Shown one piece after another: positions 34,601-46,500 of a DNA stretch of 49,185 nucleotides. The stretch's first letter is position 1, and each line of letters begins with the position of its first letter. The stretch is from an uncultured Lewinella sp. (lineage in GTDB: Bacteria > Bacteroidota > Bacteroidia > Chitinophagales > Saprospiraceae). A model generated the notes under the pieces. That model saw only the letters and a list, made by a program, of their open reading frames with translations, was not told the origin of the DNA and did not search any database. The position numbers and the translations under genes were made by a program. The stretch is from contig CALMYQ010000263.1 in NCBI GenBank assembly GCA_937873655.1, positions 1 to 49,185 on the forward strand. The letters are read 5' to 3'.

Positions 34601-37230
34601 GAGAAAGGCCCGAAATCAACCCATTCGCCGTAGTTGCCGGCCAGGCCGTTGGAGGCCGTCCAGCCGGTTCCGGTGTTGAAGCCGGTGACCCGCACCTGGA
34701 AAGTATAGAAATCGTCATCCGAAACGCTCGGCGTATCGTTGTCGTGGCATTCGATATTGCCCACTTCAGCGGTGATCTCGCACTGGTCCGAACAGGTGGA
34801 CGGTACGGCTACGCTCAGGTTGGTCGAACAGGCGCTGCCGAAGAAACTGTCGCCGATGGAGAAGGTGAATATGCCGCCGGGGTAATCCGCGATCGGGAAC
34901 GGTCCGGCCGTGATCGGCGTATTGTAGGCGCCGCCGGTCAGGCCGGGCAGGTCGGCGGAGGTCCAGCTCTGGCTGTTGTTGGCGCCGGTGACCGTCAGGA
35001 CAAACGTGAACCGGTCATCTTCGGGGTGAACGGGGGTACCGTTATCGTCACAGAGGATGTTGGTGACGGCTGCTTCGATGCCGCAGGCTTGCGGAACCAG
35101 CACTACCCCGTCGCCGTCATCTTCATCGTCGGGGTCATCGCTGACGTTGCCGTCCTGGTCAGTGTCCACGGCATTGCCGGGGGTTGAATCGACATCTTCT
35201 TCGTTTGAGGAGGAAACGGATGCCAGGTTGGTATAATTGAAAGCCAGGCCAACAGTGGCCTTGTACGTTAGTTGGATCGTTTCACCGACCTCCAGGGCCA
35301 GGCCTTGCCAGATGATGGTATTGCCGATGAGCGTCCCGCCGTTGGAAATAGCGGTGACGTTGGTCAATCCGGGCGGCAGGACATCCTGGATCGAAAACCC
35401 GGAAGCGCCGCCAGGGCCGTAGTTATCGATGGTGATGGTAAAGTCTACCACTTCACCGATAGCGGGCTGGAGGTTGGACGCCGACTTGTCCAGTTCGAGG
35501 TCGATGGGGCAAACCACCACCGCCAGTTCGTGGGTGATCTCGGTCTCGCAGCCCAGATCGTCGTGCACCACGGCGGTATAAACACCCGGCAATGAAGCGA
35601 TCAGGGTGGTATTGGACCCGTTGCCGGTAGAGAGGAGTTCGCCGTCAGGGCCGATCCAGTCGATCTGGACTGGTGTAGCGGAAGTATTCAGGGAGAGGGT
35701 GAGCTCTGCCGATGTATTTGAACAGATCTCATCGGGCCCGGCGATGGAGCCGCCGACGAGGGGAATATTGCTGATCAGGGTTTGATTGGTGCTGGCAAAC
35801 CACCAGGTATTGAGGGTATTTTTATCGCCGTAACCGGTTGTTGCGCCGTCATTGATGAAGTCGCAGTTTTCGGTATTGGAGTTAAAGTTATCCCAGGTAC
35901 GGCAGTTGTCGCTCTGGCAGGAGCAGCCGTTCCGTCCGTCCTTGGGCTGGCCCGTACCGGAATCCATGGGAATATTGCGGTCGTCCCAGTGAAGGTTATT
36001 GGAGGAAGCGCCGAATTCGCAGGCCGGCCGGATGGTTTCGACGCAGAAGCCGTTCTTGAGGAATTCCCCGTCATAAAGGGCCCAGTGCTGGACGCCCTGG
36101 GTGTATTTGACCAGCAGGTCGACGGTTTCTCCGGAAGAAGGTGCAAGCCCGTCGGCGCGCAAGCCGTTCCAGGAAAGGCAGGCGGAGAGGTTTTGCGCTT
36201 CGTCGAAAGCATGGATCAGGAGGACATCCAGATCCGGATCGTAAACGCCGTTGTGGTTGAAGTCGAGTACAATTTCCACCTGGCCCGGCTGCGTTGCCGA
36301 AACCGGAAGGCAATAATTGCCGTCGCCGGTGCACTGGAAATTCGGATCGATATTAACCGAGCCGCATTGGCCGCTAGGGAAACAGACCTCATCGGGCGCG
36401 CTCAGGAAGATCAAGTGTTCGGCCGCGTTGCCGGAAAGGTTGACTCCGGGTACGGATTTCCGGTCTTCTTCCAGGTTGCCGCTGGTGCCGGGGCCTTTGC
36501 GGTTGAACGCGACGCTGAAGGACAAGCCCTGGAATCCGGACCCGGCGAAATCGATCTTGGAAACGAATCCGTCAACGGTGTAGGAAAAGAGCTTGCCGTT
36601 AAACTGGCGGTCCCACACGCATTCCGGCAATTGATTATCTGCCCTGGGGGTACGGAATGCCCAGTTCATGGAATAGACCCGGCCCGGCAGGTTCTGGCCG
36701 TTACCGGCAACCGTGATGTCCCAAAAGCCGATATGGGATACGTTGTTGAATTCGATGTAGTAATCTCCGGCCTGATCCGGGTTGAAAACATACATCGGAT
36801 CGGAGGTGTTGTAGCCCACACCGTCGATTGCGGCAGGGCCGTTGTAGGCATCCGACCAGCCGGCCACGTTCTCATTGAAAGCGCTGACGGTGAACGGGCC
36901 GTGCACAACGGCGCCGTCAGAAGCCCTCCTGATCTTGAATTCATAAGCGCCTGTGGCTTCCGGGACACCGCTCGAGGTGTACTCCCGGGACAACCCCAGG
37001 TATACGGTCTCTCCCGGGTCTTTGATCCGGATGTACAACCGGCTTTTGACCGGCGCACCGTACTGCGCGAAATTGCCGTAATCGCTTTTACCGATCAACA
37101 GCATGACAATGTCATCAGGGTTTGGCGCCAACTGGCGGGTTCCTTCGGACCATAGGGAATAGGGTGCAATTAAAATTGCGATAAAGGTTAGCGCGCTCCC
37201 CAGCGCAAACCTCATTTGTGTAGTTTTCAT
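28624..37230 (-). CDS. Giant T9SS-secreted surface protein with Cys/Asp repeats (2868 aa)
   Basis: A multidomain exported protein. ATG 37230 starts a signal peptide (MKTTQMRFALGSALTFIAIL); an alternative ATG at 37275 adds 15 residues. Order: N-terminal region with Gly/Asp-rich beta modules; one DUF11 repeat (about 35160-35500); seven repeats of about 90 residues (33080-35090), each with C-x-I, a CxDNGTPxxPxDD motif, a YTF strand, Gly-Tyr-Gly, and a closing CSxxC; several hyalin-like beta modules; a dockerin-like segment (AADVNRSGNITALDIIELRR, about 29540-29600); a cohesin-like domain (about 28920-29330); and a C-terminal T9SS sorting domain (28627-28880, LLPNRPNPFNDFT to the end). Likely adhesion or surface binding. 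The downstream half of this protein is paralogous to its upstream neighbour. Confidence 0.93.
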   Translation of the reverse strand: MKTTQMRFALGSALTFIAILIAPYSLWSEGTRQLAPNPDDIVMLLIGKSDYGNFAQYGAPVKSRLYIRIKDPGETVYLGLSREYTSSGVPEATGAYEFKIRRASDGAVVHGPFTVSAFNENVAGWSDAYNGPAAIDGVGYNTSDPMYVFNPDQAGDYYIEFNNVSHIGFWDITVAGNGQNLPGRVYSMNWAFRTPRADNQLPECVWDRQFNGKLFSYTVDGFVSKIDFAGSGFQGLSFSVAFNRKGPGTSGNLEEDRKSVPGVNLSGNAAEHLIFLSAPDEVCFPSGQCGSVNIDPNFQCTGDGNYCLPVSATQPGQVEIVLDFNHNGVYDPDLDVLLIHAFDEAQNLSACLSWNGLRADGLAPSSGETVDLLVKYTQGVQHWALYDGEFLKNGFCVETIRPACEFGASSNNLHWDDRNIPMDSGTGQPKDGRNGCSCQSDNCRTWDNFNSNTENCDFINDGATTGYGDKNTLNTWWFASTNQTLISNIPLVGGSIAGPDEICSNTSAELTLSLNTSATPVQIDWIGPDGELLSTGNGSNTTLIASLPGVYTAVVHDDLGCETEITHELAVVVCPIDLELDKSASNLQPAIGEVVDFTITIDNYGPGGASGFSIQDVLPPGLTNVTAISNGGTLIGNTIIWQGLALEVGETIQLTYKATVGLAFNYTNLASVSSSNEEDVDSTPGNAVDTDQDGNVSDDPDDEDDGDGVVLVPQACGIEAAVTNILCDDNGTPVHPEDDRFTFVLTVTGANNSQSWTSADLPGLTGGAYNTPITAGPFPIADYPGGIFTFSIGDSFFGSACSTNLSVAVPSTCSDQCEITAEVGNIECHDNDTPSVSDDDFYTFQVRVTGFNTGTGWTASNGLAGNYGEWVDFGPFSIDGFPAMDLTFTDTGDNGCSTTAHIQAPPHCSDDCDIVSVEIHDVLCNDNNTPTDPADDIFTFTLLVTGYNTADNWVTSIGVEGPYNHPVSFGPFLISDGPVSFVVTDGSDSGCASSTIFVEPPSSCSEQCLITHLVTEVDCQDNGTPSVSGDDLFTFTAMIIPVNHTSTGWMASDGSSGAYGLATFGPFPISEGTRVITITDAEDPGCASVMEVAPPPSCSPLCEIIQPTIANVACDDNGTPTDPSDDIFTFTVKVSGNNLSDHWVGSNGTSGAYNTDVQLGPYAIADGPVSFTVTDSNDGSCESPLLYVNPPATCSEQCAITHTVTEVTCLDNGTPYDPSDDQFEFIALIIPVNHTSDEGWVSSDGRVGDYGEFETFGPYPIADGPVAIQISDAGDDACTSVIEVNPPEPCSDLCLIKATVVSVDCDDMGTMGDPYDDTFTYTVEVTGLNIGDDWTASDGTQGTYGESVVSVPLTLGDGERTIQITDTETGCSTEIDVAPPPMDFDCPPDTDRSTLRKNVQMIEGRLDATDAKFDNIDSLCWLPSAYFNPGDHYYDMTSFKLVEVTEPKPFTFILFTKMDVGADYPNAPEDMVDGTGGIFAGLYNFDDPCCFTQVAAQRPYPLAAGIMDNPTIDTAGFFQGNYTAVLKISMLISPERVYTLMTTTWLSGMLGDYTWLAVNNEGLVLNVISGDVTSQVMPEVRITQDLIYQDLDYVLNNRESFFSLGEPAFNSFCGFDSLLFEDEIKPWEICDDIDLERTFMVRDIFGHMDSCVQEITLRRPDLNDLVLPPAAVVFGCGQSYETLPNGFPSPEETGYPYLLTINGYEELTQNFNYNIVVVYKDRSQYHTGFDTTFIRQWTIIDQCDQDTLLKFDQLIKIGAFSAPIIECPLSNHYCPILEEDIMLFSTDPFECTGSLEAPWPVVTDTCGGGNTNWAITTEILFTNTNGDTTILYTIGPDDDRTVSGLPLGDYWFRYTLSDEEGHQYQHSCRFRIADLEEPTAICKEHLNISLNNIGYYRLFAAQVNHGSYDNCGIASIEVRRLYTRDPVTCDTLLTPYYSDWGPYVEFGCCDIGLNQIVVELRVTDVNENVNFCWLFVTVEDKTPPLCTGLTDQLISCEALPDYFNPYDTVKLRELFGWPDVIDNCFAYAFELEPLVNLVECGGGTIVRRFRAIDVAGNLSMAVFTQTITIGGSLEYEIRFPKDAVTDCLDYADSLWIRKTGCDTFDVRVEDQFLPVVNGECYNILRTFHVINRCEYNGVDAPVAIGRDEDCDGLQGEENVWVLRRPTASFVDRDSLEGNLIPAAGERGASCGPANPAGYWRNATSTGYWTYTQHIRIFDDQSPVIAFEPPAPYCTDSSACVGTVEFPFTITEGCVLDSISQIQVLLDLNADGQIDQDLSATGALTGVYPDFLITGVYPIGTHRFEVIAIDGCGNEGSALLPFSVVDCYVPDPHCQSGLIVNLQALPAGTDIDGDGKEDAAAVTVQASELASCDVSDCSEPLRFSVNRPGQIPDPSQTSITFTCKDRYSKEVEVYVWDSAGNPYSVQPNGTVGGPNFKWCEALIYIQDPDHICPTCDTEPVISGDISTEEGRSLHGVEVQVESVSGQLNGVSDQEGAYEVTTGSAGVDYVVRPYLNSGFLDGVNTLDIILIQGHLLGNKPLESPYDLIAADVNRSGNITALDIIELRRLVLGNIPAFTNNTSWRFVDADYHFPQPANPWFETFPESRTLTDLESCLTGVDFVAVKIGDVNGSVGFDGQQKGWAAEFLLSVPDMELHAGETYEIPVKALNGDLVEGFQFTLLADRSKTDIIGLKPGILNTSQMSGQFLREGAATFSWNRNGSPQIAGPLEDQPLFTLVVRALEDGKLRDGLNVSSAVTAAAAYDDRNEEIGVAMAFNRTDAAAAGLRLLPNRPNPFNDFTVIGFTLPEEGQATLRVLDLNGREIQSWKGVYPKGYSEETFRAGDRLPEGIYIYAIETEWGAISLRMVLAKK
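33080..35090 (-). repeat. Seven tandem Cys/Asp-rich repeats within the giant protein
   Basis: Seven units of about 90 codons. Consensus features are C at the first position, a (D/E)xxCxDNGTP...DPSDD segment that could bind calcium, FTF, W or SDG, GxYG, FGPxxIxDG, a TD strand, and PPxxCSxxC. DNA identity between units is moderate, so the duplication is old. Confidence 0.88.
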
Positions 37231-37594
37231 CAGTATGCAAACATTAATTCTTTCGAACAGGTAAAAAATATTCATGGGTCTGGGTTTAAATAAACAACCA
37301 TCCTATGCTCGTGCAGCCAGGGCAACAAGCATTGAGCTTATGGCAAATGGAATGTGACTGTTTTGCAGAATCCCTTTTCGGGATTCGATGGTATGTAGGG
37401 AGCCTCCTAAAGCAGATATTTTGAAAGGGGGAACCGGGTAAAGCTCAAAAAGAGGGTCAGAGTCAAACCTCCGACCCCTTTCACATGAAACAAATTTACG
37501 CGTCTCGTACCTGTCTGTCCTTTTCCAACCATTCGCCACACTGTCTGGCATGCCGCCAGAGCAGTGTGGGAATCGTTAGATGAGGGACAAACAT
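37231..37594. other. Intergenic region between the two giant genes
   Basis: No gene. An imperfect 14-bp stem with one bulge (CCACACTG-TCTGGC against GCCAGA-g-CAGTGTGG) spans 37536-37569, just downstream of the upstream giant gene, with no T-run. A second hairpin (AATCCC-TTTTC-GGGATT) is near 37370-37386. The rest presumably holds the promoter of the gene ending at 28624. Confidence 0.5.
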
Positions 37595-40500
37595 TTAGCT
37601 CTTGATGACCACCATTTTACGGGTAGCCGTTTGTCCTTTATAAGTAACGGTGTAGTACAGCACGCCCGCGGGCAGCATATCGGCATCCACCACCAACTGA
37701 TGGCGTCCGGCTGCAAACCCGGCATTCTGACGGAGTACCACCTTGCCCGTCACATCATGTATCGTAAACTCAACTTCTCCGTATTCCGGAATCACGAACT
37801 GGATCGTGGTCAGTTCCCGGAATGGGTTGGGTGCGTTCTGCAGCAGTTCGAACCCGTTTGCCGCTATCGGCTGCTTGCTGAATGTCAGGTTGAACGGAAC
37901 AGCATTCAAACCGTTATCGTAGGCTTCGGCCTGTGTGATCCTCGAACTTACCGAAAGCAGTTCGCTGATCCGGACAGCGGCTTTCGCCCTGAACACCAGG
38001 CTGAACGCTTTTCCGGCATTCAGGCCTTTGTGTTGCGCCGTCTTGTTCCAGCTGAATGTAAGCAGTCCTTCTTCCGCGTAGCGGGTACCGATATGTTCTT
38101 CCTGTACGAAGCCGTGTTCAACTTCCAGCAGCTCAAGGGCCGAGTTATCGAAGTTCAGGGTGAACTGGAATCCTTCGAAGCGATTGAGCTGGTCAGCTGT
38201 AAAGTCGATCTTGTACGTCTCGCCCGGCGTCAGCAGCTTGTCTTCCACGTTGAGCCCCATTCCGTCGCCGTCCAGGTTGCGCACTTCGCCTTCGAGGGCG
38301 TTGGCTGTAACCGAACCGTTGAGATCGCCGATCTTGATCGCGACAAAGTCGAGATCGTGGATGCAAGAGGTCACTTCCTGTACCGTGATGGCCTCAGGGA
38401 AGGTGGTCTGCCATGGGTTCATCTGGTTCGGGAAGACGAACGACTTCGGTACGAACCGCCAGCTGGTATTGTTCTGGAATTGGTCGATATTGCCCAGCAA
38501 CAGCTTGCGCAGTTCGATCAGATCCAGCGTGGTAATGTTACCGCTGTTGTTCACGTCGGCTGCGATGAGCAGGTACGGCGATTCCAGCAACTGGTTGCCC
38601 AGCAGGTGGCGTTGCAGCAGGATCAGGTCGATGGTCGACAGACCGTTGTGGTCATCGCCGTCCTTGGCCGGCTTGATGGTATACGGTCCGCCGGCGGTTA
38701 CGTCTTCAAAGGCATACAATCCGTTGTCGGGCGTATCCATGGATTCATCCATTGCCGGTCCGTGGAGGGCAACGTTGACGCCTGCCACCATCTTGCTTGC
38801 CGTGGTGGAGACGCCGCCCATCAGCATGACGTTCTCTTCACAGTTGCTGCAGAGGTTGTCCGGATCCTGAACCAGGATGGTTGCCTCGCAATACTTGTAG
38901 TTGGGGCCGCCGACCGTTCCATCCGGTTGGACGGCGTACGGATTCAAGGCGCTATCCCAGACGTATACCTCAACCTGCACGCTGTAGCGGTCATCGCAGG
39001 TCAGGGTGATGCTTGTCTTGTTGATATCCGGCGTTTCGCCCACCCGGTTCACGGAGAACCGCAGCGGCTCGCTGCAATCCGTGGCGTCGCAGGCGGCCAG
39101 TTCAGATGCAAAGACCGTTACGGCCCCTTCATCAATGTCGCCGTCGCCGTCGGCATCCGTACCGTCGGGCACAGGCGCCAGGTTCACGATCAATCCGCTG
39201 TAGCAGACCGGATCCGGCACGAAGCAGTCAACAACCTCGAACGGCAGGAGCGCCAGTGTTGCATTGTTGCAGCCGTCCTGAACCCGGACTCGGAAGATAT
39301 GCGAGCCGATCGGGAAATCACCGCGGATCTCGTAGTACGGGAACTCTCCGAAGAGTACGCCGGCATTGGTCAGGTCTGCGTCGACCGTCCCGTCGGCATT
39401 CAGATCGATCATTACCGATACGTGTACGCCTTTAGGTCCGCAAGCTTCAATTACCGTGAACGGATATACTACCGGGCCTTCGCAGGCAGCGCTGTCGGAA
39501 CAGAACGGCTGCGGCGTATTGAAGAGCACTTCCGGAGCGGTCGTATCATGGATCTTGATGTGTTGCGTGTACACCCAGTAGCCGGTCGATTCGCTCTGCC
39601 TCCAGTAACCTTTCGGGTTAGTGGTACCGTCGCAGGACGTGCCTTTGGTACCTTGTGCCGGGAACAGGTTGAATTCGAGGCTGTCGCGATCGATGTAGGT
39701 GGTGTCGGGCCTTCTGAGCACCCAAACGCCTTCTTCACCGGCGAGACCGTCGCAGTCCTCATCGCGGCTGATCACGATCGGAGCGGATACGCCGTCCCAT
39801 TCACAGTGGTTGATCACATGGTACGTGCGCAGGATATTCAGGCATTCGTCGCCTTCAACCGGCAGGTACTCATCCGAGCAGGTCCAGGTGATGGAATCGC
39901 ATCCCACCTTGTTCAGGATCAGGGTATCGACATTGTCTACGCAGTCCGTTACCACATCTTTCGGGAACCGGATCTCGTAGTTCATCGTGTAATCGATGGT
40001 GATCACCTGTTCGTAGACGGCCATGGAAATGTTTCCAACCACGTCTACTGCCGTGAACCGGCGCTTGATCACGCCGCCGCCGCATTCGTCGAGGTCAACA
40101 ACCGGCGCCAGTTCGATGGCGTAGGCGGAACAGTTGTCGATCACATCCGGCGAACCGAAGAGCTGAGCCAGCTGGATCGTGTCGTACGGGTTGAACCCTG
40201 CGGGCAGATCATCGCAGCTCACCACCGGGTTAGCCAGTCCGTAGCAGTAAGGCAAGGTCTTGTCTTCCACCAGCACCGTCATCCAGCAGATGTTCGTCAG
40301 GCCGGATACATCGGTGACGCGCATTTCGATCGTCACGTATTGGCCGGCGTCGCAGCAGTTCACTTCTACATACGGGCCCCATTCGGACCAGTACGGCGTA
40401 GCGAGCGAATCGCAGGTCTGCGGATCGCGAATGTACAGGCGGCGCACTTCGATGGATGCGATGGCGCAGTTATCGTAGCTGCCGTTGTCGATATTGGTCG

Positions 40501-43500
40501 CGTAGATCCTGGAGATGCCCAGGCCCCCGAGCGATATGTTCAGGCCGCCGATACAAACCGCCGTCGGTTCTTCCAGGTCGGAAACGCGGAAGATGCATTC
40601 CTTGACGGTCACATGGCCGCAGTTGTCGCTTACCGTATAGCGGATAGTGTAATCACCCAGGCCTACACCCGTGATCGTCCGCGGCTGACCGGGCTGGATC
40701 GTGTACAGGATCTGGCCCTGTGCATTGATCACTTCCATGAGTACCGACCAGGTATCGGAGCAGGTGCCCGTGATATCCGGGAGCGGCAGTTCGATGGTGG
40801 CCGTACATTCATACGGATCGGTGCCGAACAGCATGATGTTCTCTTCCAGGATCGGGCACCAGTGGGTGCTCAGCGGGCAATCCACGACCGGAGCCGTGCT
40901 CTGGAAGGTGATGTGCTGCTGGCAGGTATACGTCTCGCCGGTTACCGCCGTGAAGGTAAAGGTCCGGGTAATGACCGCAGCTTCGCAAGTACCGCCTGCT
41001 TCCAGTTCATCTGCGAAGGTGTAACCGGTGATGCCGCAACCGTTGATAACTTCGGGGACACCTGTCCATTCCAGGCTGGCCGGATTGTTCAGGATGCTGT
41101 CCACATCGGTGCAGATCAGGTCGACCAGTTCGCCGTTGGCGTTCAGGATCTGGCTGATGTCTTCCGGACATTCGATTACCGGCGCCGGCGGGTTAACGGT
41201 TACCGTCGTGCTGCAGGTAGCGTCGGCAGCATCACTGATCGTGAATTCGACCGTGCTGAGCGGGAACGGACCTACCGTTACCGTTGTGCCGTACGTACCG
41301 CCTGTTCCGCCGCCGGTCCAGCTGCCCGAACCGGTCGGGTTGGTCACCGTGACGTCGAAGGTGAAGGTATCGTCATCCGGCAATGCCGGTGTGCCGTTGT
41401 CGTTGCAAACCACGTTGCTGACCGCTGCGTCGATCGAACATACGGCCGGGCAGTTCTCAAAGGATACGCTTAGGGTATCGGTGCACTGATCGTTCATCAT
41501 ATCCATGAAGATGATCGTGACCGGACCGAAGAACGGACCGTAGGTCTGCATATCCGGGTAGAAACCGGCGCCGAGGATCGTACCGTCCTCCAGCATAGCC
41601 ATGTAACCATTGCTGGCGAGACCACCGGAGGTGACGTTTACCTTCACCATGAAGTAGTCGTCGGCCGGGTTGGCCGTACCGTTGTCGCTGCACGTCACCT
41701 GTACAATTTCCGCATCCAGGTGGCACTGGTTGGTGGAACATGCATCAGGCGCCGTCACGTAGATGGCCGCGAAGCAGCTGTTGTCGCCGTTATCTACAAT
41801 CTCATTGTCGTAATTATCGAGGTCGCTGGTCATATCGATCGGGAACGGACCGAAGACCACCGGCTCGCCGTAGGCGCCGCCGACGTTCGGGTCGTTCTCA
41901 AGCGTCCAGCCGGTTCCCGTACCGCCGGTTACCACTACCGTGAAGGTATAGGTATCATCCTCATCGGTATCCGGTGTGCCGTTGTCGTTGCAGAGGACAT
42001 CAAAGATGTTCACGTGCAGGTTACATTCGCAGTTCGGGGCCTGGACCGTGAAGGTCTGGGTACAACCCGGGTTGGCGGCATCCGTTACCGTGAAGGTATA
42101 GAGCTGTCCGTTACCCGGGATGGCCGGGGAAGTAACCGATGTGCCGTACGAACCGGTGAAGACGATGCTGCCGCTGGTGGCAACCCAGACACCGCTGGTG
42201 TTCAGGCCGGTCACCAGGAGGTCGAAGGTAAAGGTACCGTCGTTCTCCGTGCAACCGTTGTTGGTCACCTCTGCGGAGATAATGTCGCATCCGCTGCAGG
42301 TCGTCGGGGCCGTTACGGTCACATCCGTCGGATAGGTGCAATCCGGGTTATCGGCATCCATGATTCCGGTGATCGTCAGGGTGGCCGTCGACTGGACGTT
42401 GAACGGCCCGAGGACGAGCGGCGTACCGTAGGCGCCTGTGATGGTTTGCCCGCCGAGGGTCGCCTTCCAGTTGTCGCCCGCACCGCTGTTGGTCACCAGC
42501 AATCCGAAGGTATAAGTATCGTCCGACGGATCGGTTGTGCCGTTGTCGTCACAGGTAACGTTCACCGCAGCAGCGGAGGAGATGTTACACGGCGTGCAAT
42601 CCGGCGCTTCTACCGTCAGGGTTGTCATACAATTGGCATCCAGCAGGTCGGTTGCTTTTACCGTTGCATCCTGACCCGCGGGGATCGGGAAGCTCATGGT
42701 AGCCGGGAATACGCCTACCTGTGAAGGTCCGTTGTTGACCGAGATCAGGAAGCCGATGCTGCTGTTGACGGCGCTGATGTCAACCGTCAGGATATAGGAG
42801 CCGTCTTCCTGGCAATCCGTACCGGTTGCCGTAACGTCGATCGCGCATTCGGTGTTGACGCACGGGCCGGTAGCATCTACATAGATGACGGCGATGCAGG
42901 AGTTCTCAACGTTATCCCGGATGCTGATCAGGGTATTCTGGTTGGCGGCTACAGGTCCGACTACAACCGGTTGGCCGTAGGCGCCGCTGTATCCGCTGCC
43001 GTCCGTAGCTGTCCATCCCGTACCGACTCCGCCGGTGATCACTACGCTGAAGGTGTAGGTATCATCGTCCGGATTGTCCGGCGTACCGTTATCGTTGCAA
43101 TCCACGTTGGAGACCACGATATTGAGGTCGCATTCGCCTGTTGGTATGATACCGGCGTCAAGCGTCAGATCGGTATCGCCGCCGGCGACCGTAACGGTAT
43201 GGGTCATACCGTCCATGGCCGGTTCCGCGTCGCTGTCCTTACCGTCGTCGGCGCCCTGGTCGGCTGCCGTGAACTGGAAGCCGTCGGGCAGTACGAACTG
43301 GACGCTGTAGGTACCCGGTTCGAGGCAGATGAAGCTGTACAAGCCTTCATTGTTCGTAACCGTGGTAGCGATCACCGCACCGGCAGCATCCTTCAGGTTG
43401 ACCGTTACGTTGGCTACACCGCTCTCATTGGCATCCTGGATGCCGTCGTTGTCGGCGTCATTCCAGACGTAGTCGCCGATGGCTGCCAGTTGGTCGTTCA

Positions 43501-46500
43501 CCATATTCAGGATCATCGAACAACCCGGTTCGTTGTTGTCGCGGATCTCGATCGCGAGCGGCAGGGAAACCTGGCCGATCGAAACCGGAACACCGTATTG
43601 ACCGGAAGCGATCGCGTTGGCGCCCTGGTAAGCCGTCCAGCCGCTGCCTGCGTTGGAACCCGTCACGGTTACGGAGACGCTGTAGAGGTCGTCCGTGAAA
43701 TCGGTCGGCGTACCGTTGTCGTCGCAGTTACCCGTCAGCTCATAAGTAGCGGCCAGGGTGCAGGTCGGCGAGCAAGGCGCGGGGGCATCCACATGTACAT
43801 TCACCTGACAGCCGCCGTTGCCGCAATCCAGGATCTTCATGTTCTTGGCGCCGCCGCTGATCGGGAACGGACCGAACTGGTAAGGCACACCGTACTGGCC
43901 GGTGAAGAGTACGTTACCAAATGCATCCACCCATTTCCAGCAGCTGCTGAAGTCATTGACGCCGCTTACTGTCAGTACGTAGGTGTAGGTATCATCACCG
44001 GAGTTGGCGGTACCCTGACCGTTGCACTGAATATTTGAAACGTTGTAGTCGATCAGACACTTGTCGCAGGCCTCATTCGGGATGATCACCTGGATGGAAG
44101 CGTTGCAGGTCGCATCCAGGATATCGCGTACCGAAATGTTGGCTACGGAACCGAGGGCGTACGGGCCGAAGACATTGATGCCGAAGGAACCGTTCGTGCC
44201 GCCGCTGATCCAGGAGCCCGAAGTATTGTAGCCGATCACGTTGACCACCACTTCGTAGTAGTCGTCGGCGCCGTTATAAGGCGTACCGTTATCGTTGCAA
44301 ACCACATCCAGCGGTTCGAGAACGATCTGGCATTGATCGGAACAGGTTGCAGGCGCCTGTACGTTCCAGCTGGTCGTACAGTTCGGATCCAGGGCGTCCG
44401 TAATGATCACCGTGGCGTTGCCGTCGGTCAGGATATTGTACGGACCGAAGGTGAACTCGCCGTAGGAACCGCTGTAGTTGTAGGTTCCGCCGTTGGTCGT
44501 CACTGTAGCTGCCCAGCCGTTACCGCCCAGGTTGCTGCCGCTGATATCCAGCGTAAAGGTGTAAGCATCATCTGACGGATCGAAATCGGTTCCGTTGCTG
44601 TTGCATTCCGCCGTTTCGGGTTGCGAAACCACCAGACCGCACTGATCGGAACATGCCGGCGGCGGCGTTACCGTGATCACGGAGACGCAGTTCGGATCGG
44701 CATTATCGCGTACGACTACGGAGACCGCAGATTGTCCGTTGCCGATCAGCATCGGGTTGGAGGTAAACGATCCCGGATAGGTTCCGGAGAAGGTTTGCGG
44801 TGCGCCGATACCGGATACGGTAGCGGTCCAACCGGTGCTGGTAGCGTTGACGCTTGAAACGTTCACCGTCAGCGTAAAGGTATCGTCGGCCGGGTTATTG
44901 GCCGTATTGCTGTTGTTGCAGTCTGTGCTCGTCAGGGTTGCAAGGATTTCGCAATCATTGGAGCAGGTCGTGGCCGGCGCCGTCAGGATGATCGTTTTGG
45001 AACATCCCTGGGTACCTGCTGCGAAGATGGTAATCACGGCATTTTCACCGGCAGCTACGTTGTAGACGAAGGTCTGGTTGAACTGACCGGTATTCCCCAG
45101 GTTATCGAACCAGATGTTGCCGTTGGTCGACGAGCCCTGGATGAGCACCGTAAAGGCGTAGAAGTCATCCGAAGGATCGGTTCCCGTGCCGGCATCGCTG
45201 CAGACCGGTTCGCCTTGTACGATGGCGTCGACGGCGCAAGCCGGCGGGCATGGCGGCGGAGGCGTTACCGTGATTTCGGCAGTACATCCGCGTTCATCGT
45301 CGGTGAAGACTACGGTTACAGGACCATCCGCGATATTGAAGTATTCGTAGCGGAGGGTTCTCGGATACGTCTGACCGGCGTAGTAGACATCGCCGTTGAT
45401 GGTAGCTGTCCAGGTCGTTCCGTTCGTGCCGTTCACGGTCACTTCGAAGTAGTAGCGGTCGTCGGCGGTGTTGGCCGGCGTGCCGTTGTCATCACAGCCT
45501 ACCTCTACCAGTACCGGATCGATATCGCAGGCTTCGGAGCAAGGCTCGGGTGCGTCGATGTCGACAATTTCACGGCAAGCGTTCTTATCGTTATCGTGTA
45601 CCCAGAGGCTGATGTCGCCGCTCAGATCGTCGTTTCCGAAGATATCGAACGGACCGAAGTGGGTCAGTTGGCCGTATACGCCTGTTGTGGTCAGTACCGT
45701 GGAGCCGACGGTTGCCGTCCAGCCGGAATTGCCGGTGGAGTTGCCGGTTACGATCACATCCACGAAGTATTGGTCGTCGGACGGATCGAACGGTGTGCCG
45801 TTGTCATCGCATTCGGTATTGACCAGTTGTACAAATATGTCGCAGAGGACTTCCACACAGAGGCCGTCGCCGTCGTCTTCGTCACCGTCGTCATCGGAGA
45901 AGTCGCCGTCGAGGTCGGTATCTACCAGGTTGCCCGGAGTGGAGTCAATGTCATCTTCGTTGGCTGCCGCTACGGAGGCCAGGTTGCAGTAATCGCTTTC
46001 GGTGCCGACTTCCACTTCGATGAAGAGGTAAATCGTCTGACCGGCTGCCAGCGTACCGACGTTCCACTCACCGGTTGCCGGGTTGTAAGAACCTGCCGTG
46101 GTGCTGTGGCTGCTGTACAGGAAGCCTGCCTGCAGCGGATCGGAAACGATCACACCGGTTGCCGTGCTCGGACCGTTATTGGTCAGCGCGACGGTAAAGT
46201 TGATCGTCTCGCCTACGGATACGATATCCCTGTCGACACTCTTTTCAAGTTCGAGGTCGATGATCGGGTTCGGTTCGATCGGTGCGCAATCAGAATCGTC
46301 TTCACCGGTATTGACACCGTTGCCCGGCGTGGAATCCACATCCTGCTGATCTTGTGCCATTACCTCAGCGCAGTTGTCGTAGTTGCCTTCCGGTAGGACA
46401 AGCGCCGTAATGGTCAGGGTGGCGGTCGCGTTGATGCCCAGGGTCGGGATCGTCCACAGACCGGTAGCCGGGTTGTAACCGGTTCCCGTGTGGCTTACGT

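Noticed and set aside
37580..41473. A 1297-codon open frame on the plus strand, and similar long plus-strand frames at 31915-33360, 33529-35187 and 45215-47860
   Set aside because: They lie wholly antisense to the two giant genes, show no domain or signal sequence, and arise from the GC-rich, repeat-biased codon use of those genes.
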